A stretch of 64,000 nt of DNA from an uncultured Arcanobacterium sp. Its GTDB lineage: Bacteria > Actinomycetota > Actinomycetes > Actinomycetales > Actinomycetaceae. The notes beneath the pieces were generated by a model, which saw only the letters and a program-made list of their open reading frames with translations, was not told where the DNA came from and searched no databases. The position numbers and the translations under genes were made by a program. Shown one piece after another: positions 60,216-64,000 of the stretch (positions are counted from its first letter, which is position 1; each line of letters opens with the position of its first letter). Where the stretch lies: positions 124,001-188,000 of the forward strand of contig CAUAGM010000002.1 in NCBI GenBank assembly GCA_958428545.1. The letters are read 5' to 3'.

Positions 60216-61060
60216 ACGATTTCCTCCTTACGCAATACAGGCCCTTCCACGCATATACGCTTATAGGAGATAGCCCCATAAGCAGCACTTTTCACTAAAG
60301 GCTTTACCCAGTGTGAGCACCCCATACACGCGCCGAATCCGCATCCCATACGTTCTTCAAAACTCAGCTCTCCGGGGGTATCCCCGCTGGCAGCAGCCAC
60401 AGCGCGAAGCATAGGAATCGGCCCGCATGCATAGAAATAGGAGTATTCGTGCTGCTGTGGCATACAGGCAGTGACGAAACCAGCGGTACCGTAAGATCCA
60501 TCGGCAGTCGTCAGGCAAACATCACATCCCAAAGCCGCAAATTCTTTCTCATAAAACACATCTGCTCGCGAATTGAAACCGAGCACTACACGCACTGCCA
60601 AGCCTCGCGCACGCAGCTCACGCGCAAGCCAATAGAGCGGAGGCACACCAACGCCTCCGCCTACGAGCAGCACGGGCAACGCTGCGCGCCTAGCAGCATC
60701 TGGCAGCGAATAACCATTGCCCAGCCCCGTAAGAATATCCAGCTCACTTCCGCGAGTAAGCCGCGCCAACGCACGCGTGCCTTCTCCTACTGTTTTATAG
60801 ATGAGCGTGAGATGATCTCCATCAACGTTTGCCACCGAAATCGGGCGGCGCAAAAAAAATCCCGGCACCTGAACGTTCACGAACTGGCCGGGATGAGTAA
60901 TAGCAGTGCAATCACCTGTGAGATGCATCTGCCATACATCTTCAGCAATGCGATACTGCTCAGAAAGAATAAATACGCCTTGTTTGAGCAAGGACGATGA
61001 TTTGAGCGGGGAGCGGGGAGCGCTACATGAGATATCGGACGAGTGGGAGTGCATCATCAT
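60206..61060 (-). CDS. pyrK: Dihydroorotate dehydrogenase electron-transfer subunit
   Basis: 284 aa. Ferredoxin-reductase-like: FAD site LRRPISVANVDGDHL, NAD site LVGGGVGVPPLYWL, and C-terminal [2Fe-2S] Cys cluster CGFGACMGCSHW with a late Cys. It passes electrons from PyrD to NAD. The N-terminus is about 25 residues longer than usual; a later start is possible. Overlaps pyrC by 4 bases. Confidence 0.93.
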   Translation of the reverse strand: MMMHSHSSDISCSAPRSPLKSSSLLKQGVFILSEQYRIAEDVWQMHLTGDCTAITHPGQFVNVQVPGFFLRRPISVANVDGDHLTLIYKTVGEGTRALARLTRGSELDILTGLGNGYSLPDAARRAALPVLLVGGGVGVPPLYWLARELRARGLAVRVVLGFNSRADVFYEKEFAALGCDVCLTTADGSYGTAGFVTACMPQQHEYSYFYACGPIPMLRAVAAASGDTPGELSFEERMGCGFGACMGCSHWVKPLVKSAAYGAISYKRICVEGPVLRKEEIVWE

Positions 61061-62412
61061 TGACTCTCTCCTAGCTGCACAGTATATGGCTGCACGCTGT
61101 GTGATTGCCGAGTATGCGACTGCCCTATACCCAAAAGCTTAATATCTGCAAGGAGCGTACCGACGGGAATCTGAAGTTCTGGCGCAGCATACGCCACTCG
61201 TCCGTCACATACCGTCAGCACACAGCGCCCGCACACGGTGCGCCCTGTGAAAGGCTGGGCAGATCCCATCGAAATAAAATCTTCAGGATCAATTTTTCCG
61301 TGCCAATTAAGATCCCACACAGTAAAATCTTCACTCCCGTCTGCGCTTTTCCCTCCAAGCGCAATCGCGAAGCGTTCGCGCGGATTGAATGCCATCAGAT
61401 CGAGCAGACGTTCAAAAGATATCATTCCTGTGCACACAAACTCCGTATACATCAGTTGGAACGACGTCTCAATTCCCACAATTCCAAATGCGCTATCAGC
61501 AAGCCCTAAAGATTTTTCTTCGGCGCTGTGAGGGGCGTGATCCGTGGCAATTATATCGATTGTGCCATCAACCAACGCCTCGATCAGCGCTTCTCGATCT
61601 TCTGGCGAGCGCAGGGGCGGGTTCATCTTAAAATGCCCGTCTTCTTGAAGCATAGAATCATCGATAAGCAGATAATGCGGGGCAGTTTCGCACGTGACGT
61701 TGATACCTGCAGCTTTTGCAGCACGTACAAGAGCCACGCTTTCAGCGCACGATATGTGGCATATATGATAGGTGACGCCCGTGAGGCGAGCGAGTTCGAT
61801 GTCTCGCTCAATCTGCTTCCACTCTGCTTCTTTCGGTATTCCTCGATGCCCGTGAGCGCTGGCATAAGAGCCTGCGTTAATGTAACCATCAGCTTTGAGC
61901 TCTTCGATTTCACAATGCGTTGCTATAGGTTTTTTGGCTGCTGCGATGCGCCGCATTGCTTCATACATCAGTTCATCGCCTTGGACGCCTTTTCCGTCAT
62001 CAGAAAATCCAATGACCCGCTCTCCCAGAGCCTCAATGTCTGCGAGCTTTTTTCCTGCTTCATCGCACGTGATCGATGCATAAGGATGCACGCGAATCAC
62101 GGCATCGCGAGCAATGATGGCTTCTTCTTCAGCCAAGTGCTCGCATGAATCGGGCACAGGATTGAGATTAGGCATGGCACAGACATCTGTAAAACCACCG
62201 TGCGCCGCAGCGCGAGAACCAGATGCAATAGTTTCTTTATATGAAAAACCCGGTTCGCGAAAATGCACATGCACATCGCACAAACCGGGAAAAACTGTGA
62301 GAGGCGAGGATTGAATAATCGGCTCACATATCCGAAATATCGAATCAATATCTGGATTAAAATGAGAAAAGCGAAAAGGAGAAATGACCGTGAGATGATC
62401 GTTCATTGCCAT
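61057..62412 (-). CDS. pyrC: Dihydroorotase
   Basis: 451 aa from ATG 62412 (MAMNDHLTVIS), with GGGAG about 9 bases before it; a start at 62475 would add 21 residues. Metal-binding DVHVHFREPGFSYKE, HCEI, HICHIS and ATDHAPHS. Class I (long) dihydroorotase. It cyclises carbamoyl aspartate. First gene of the pyrC-K-D-F-E run; no PyrR-type attenuator or riboswitch was recognised upstream. Confidence 0.94.
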   Translation of the reverse strand: MAMNDHLTVISPFRFSHFNPDIDSIFRICEPIIQSSPLTVFPGLCDVHVHFREPGFSYKETIASGSRAAAHGGFTDVCAMPNLNPVPDSCEHLAEEEAIIARDAVIRVHPYASITCDEAGKKLADIEALGERVIGFSDDGKGVQGDELMYEAMRRIAAAKKPIATHCEIEELKADGYINAGSYASAHGHRGIPKEAEWKQIERDIELARLTGVTYHICHISCAESVALVRAAKAAGINVTCETAPHYLLIDDSMLQEDGHFKMNPPLRSPEDREALIEALVDGTIDIIATDHAPHSAEEKSLGLADSAFGIVGIETSFQLMYTEFVCTGMISFERLLDLMAFNPRERFAIALGGKSADGSEDFTVWDLNWHGKIDPEDFISMGSAQPFTGRTVCGRCVLTVCDGRVAYAAPELQIPVGTLLADIKLLGIGQSHTRQSHSVQPYTVQLGESQ

Positions 62413-62829
62413 CGAGCAGCGCTCCCGTCTCCCGAAGTTTGCTGAGCCTGAATTATTGTGCCATATAGTATGCATATTCAGTGCATCGTATCCACATACT
62501 GGCTAGCGCATTTTAAAAGATGAAACACACATAGTAATTTCAGTGCGATACATGCACAAGGAGAGTAGGAATCCGCATATACGCCCAAAGCAATGCTGGT
62601 GTAATATATCCATACGATTATGAAGGCAGAGCACATACACATACCTAGAACGCATCGAAAATAGATAGAGTGCACGTATCGGACACATCGAACGCATCTG
62701 CCGCATCTGCCGCAGTAAAATTTTACGAGATTTTCCCCATGCTTGCCTTTAGACTTATGTGCAGAAGCATCATAATACGCACACTCGATAGCAGATCGAG
62801 CGTAATCACAGCATAAAGCGAGAGCGATA
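62413..62829. other. Divergent promoter region pyrC / exonuclease
   Basis: About 420 bases between divergent genes, so promoters for both lie here. Contains GCATCTGCC-type short repeats (62690-62715). No gene recognised; the small frames look like chance. Confidence 0.5.
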
Positions 62830-63570
62830 ATGAAAACAGTGAGCATAGAAAAGCCGTGGCCTTTACGCCCTATTGTCGGTTTCGATACAGAGACAACAGG
62901 GATTGATCCTTACGATGATCGGCTCGTCACCGCATCTATTGTTGTCGTTGAGGGCGATAGCGTGAAAACGCATTACTGGCTCGCCGACCCTGAAGTCGAT
63001 ATCCCAGCGCGCGCTGAAGCCGTGCATGGGATCTCAACTGAAAAAGCCCAAAAAGAAGGAGAGCCAGCCAAAAAAGTACTCAACGAAGTAGCCCAGCTGC
63101 TGCATCTGCACATGGAGCAGATGCATCCCATTGTCGCTTTTAATGCCGCATACGATCTCACTCTTATTGAGCACGAGCTGGAACGCCACGATCTGCCAAT
63201 GCTGCGGGAGCGGCTTGGGCGCCCAATTGCTCCTGTGCTCGATCCATTCATGCTGGATAAAACAGTTGATAAATATCGGCGCGGAAAAAGAAATTTAGAA
63301 ACGGTTGCACAATTTTATGGCGTGTGGGCCGACGACGATTTCCATAATGCCGAGGCCGACGTTTTAGCAACTCTGAGAGTATTAGGAGCGCTTTTGCGCC
63401 GCTATCCCAGCATTGCCCATAGTGATCTTTCTTTTCTCATGGATCAGCAGAAGGAAACCTACAACGATATGCAGGCATATTTTGCGCGCAAAGCACTGGA
63501 AGGAGGCAAAGCACCTGCAATTCAAGGGAGCTGGCCGGCAGGTTATTTAGATATGCAGCGCGTTGGATAA
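62830..63570 (+). CDS. DnaQ-like 3'-5' exonuclease (DEDDh)
   Basis: 246 aa. ExoI GFDTETTGIDPYDDR, ExoII NAAYDLTLIEHEL, ExoIII HNAEADVLATLRVL: all DEDDh residues are present. Resembles stand-alone epsilon-like exonucleases of actinobacteria, rather than a full DNA polymerase III epsilon with polymerase binding. Probably DNA repair or nuclease processing. The last codons lie in the first unit of a 31-bp tandem repeat. Confidence 0.9.
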   Translation: MKTVSIEKPWPLRPIVGFDTETTGIDPYDDRLVTASIVVVEGDSVKTHYWLADPEVDIPARAEAVHGISTEKAQKEGEPAKKVLNEVAQLLHLHMEQMHPIVAFNAAYDLTLIEHELERHDLPMLRERLGRPIAPVLDPFMLDKTVDKYRRGKRNLETVAQFYGVWADDDFHNAEADVLATLRVLGALLRRYPSIAHSDLSFLMDQQKETYNDMQAYFARKALEGGKAPAIQGSWPAGYLDMQRVG

Positions 63571-63640
63571 GTAGCTAGCAGATATGCAGCGCGTTGGATA
63601 AGTAGCTAGCAGATATGCAGAGCGCTAGGTAAGCAGAGTG
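63550..63640. repeat. 31-bp tandem repeat overlapping the exonuclease gene end
   Basis: Units begin GATATGCAG at 63550, 63581 and 63612 (period 31); the first two are nearly identical, the third diverges. The first unit encodes the exonuclease C-terminus and its stop, so the gene end has become part of the repeat. Confidence 0.75.
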
Positions 63641-64000
63641 CTAGATAAACAGCGCGTTATACATAGACGTGCATCAGATATGCGGCATACACATACCAGC
63701 GCGTTAAGTGCGCAGCATACTAGATATGTAGTACGTCGATATACAGTGCATTACTATGCAGCGTGCAGATATACAGCGTGCTGGATATCTAGATATTGAA
63801 ATATTGAAATACTGAACCAGTGAAACACTGGAATATTGAAACACTGGATACGTAAGGCATAGCACCAAAAGAGATACTGCGAAGCGATATCTGGTTATGC
63901 CTGCAGGCACACGCATAAGCCCTGCAGCTTTACTTTCAGCGGTAATATCAATCACGCTGCACGCTGCTTTCTTTGAGAAGAATAGAGCGAAAGCGCCACA
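63641..64000. repeat. Degenerate repeat region at right window edge
   Basis: Short variants of GATATGCAGCG, AATATTGAAAC and CACTGGA recur to about 63860. A minus-strand frame enters from the right edge (64000 to about 63700) but has no recognisable motif; it may be the end of an incoming gene. Confidence 0.45.

Noticed and set aside
63704..63955. 83-aa minus-strand frame at the right edge
   Set aside because: Mostly repeat-derived low-complexity sequence; could touch the end of an incoming gene, but nothing supports it.

Overview
The window looks like a chromosomal segment of a Gram-positive actinobacterium, probably near the Actinomycetaceae; the genus cannot be fixed from sequence alone. 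The clues are a GuaB3-type IMP-dehydrogenase-like protein, paired aspartate transcarbamoylase chains PyrB/PyrI, a PyrD/PyrK dihydroorotate dehydrogenase, a class I fumarase, and a tmRNA whose tag ends in ALAA. Host intergenic regions are long, A/T-rich and full of degenerate short repeats.

Layout. (1) 1-1403: 3' part of an ABC exporter gene. (2) 1669-4680, minus strand: a three-gene operon matching the ABC-three-component (ABC-3C) layout: a DUF2326 ATPase, a 72-aa middle component and a 388-aa protein with an HNH-like Cys cluster. (3) About 5.1-50.5 kb: a siphovirus-type prophage running left to right. Its order is early regulators; DUF2800 and DUF2815 proteins; a family A DNA polymerase; an antirepressor; a P4-type primase-helicase; a VRR-NUC nuclease; an SNF2 helicase (broken); an ArpU-like regulator; two A/T-rich accessory inserts, one with a 738-aa DUF1906 protein; HNH and small terminase; a SAM synthetase with an adenine and a cytosine DNA methyltransferase; small proteins behind repeated control elements; large terminase; HK97-type head genes; tail genes with a tape measure broken by two in-frame stops; holin and amidase; a zinc-ribbon regulator; and two tandem large serine recombinases. 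(4) 50662-51039, minus: ssrA (tmRNA), whose terminator directly abuts the prophage end. (5) 51.0-64 kb: host genes, namely a DUF454 protein, fumarase, GuaB3, and the pyrimidine cluster pyrC-pyrK-pyrD-pyrF-pyrE-pyrB-pyrI (minus strand), then a DnaQ-like exonuclease.

How the genes work together. The prophage carries complete packaging, head, lysis and integration modules, but at least five genes carry frameshifts or nonsense changes, so it is probably defective. MetK plus two methyltransferases forms a self-contained DNA-modification cassette. No CI-type repressor is visible; the ABC-3C operon sits where an immunity region would be expected.

Most interesting: a bipartite element CCGTCCG-N16-TGGCTTA present four times with an invariant spacer, each copy upstream of a phage gene; a second repeated control element in five copies; a 131-aa reading frame with its own ribosome binding site nested inside the cytosine methyltransferase gene; a long inverted repeat around an A/T-rich core between the helicase and nuclease genes; and the accessory module around the DUF1906 protein.
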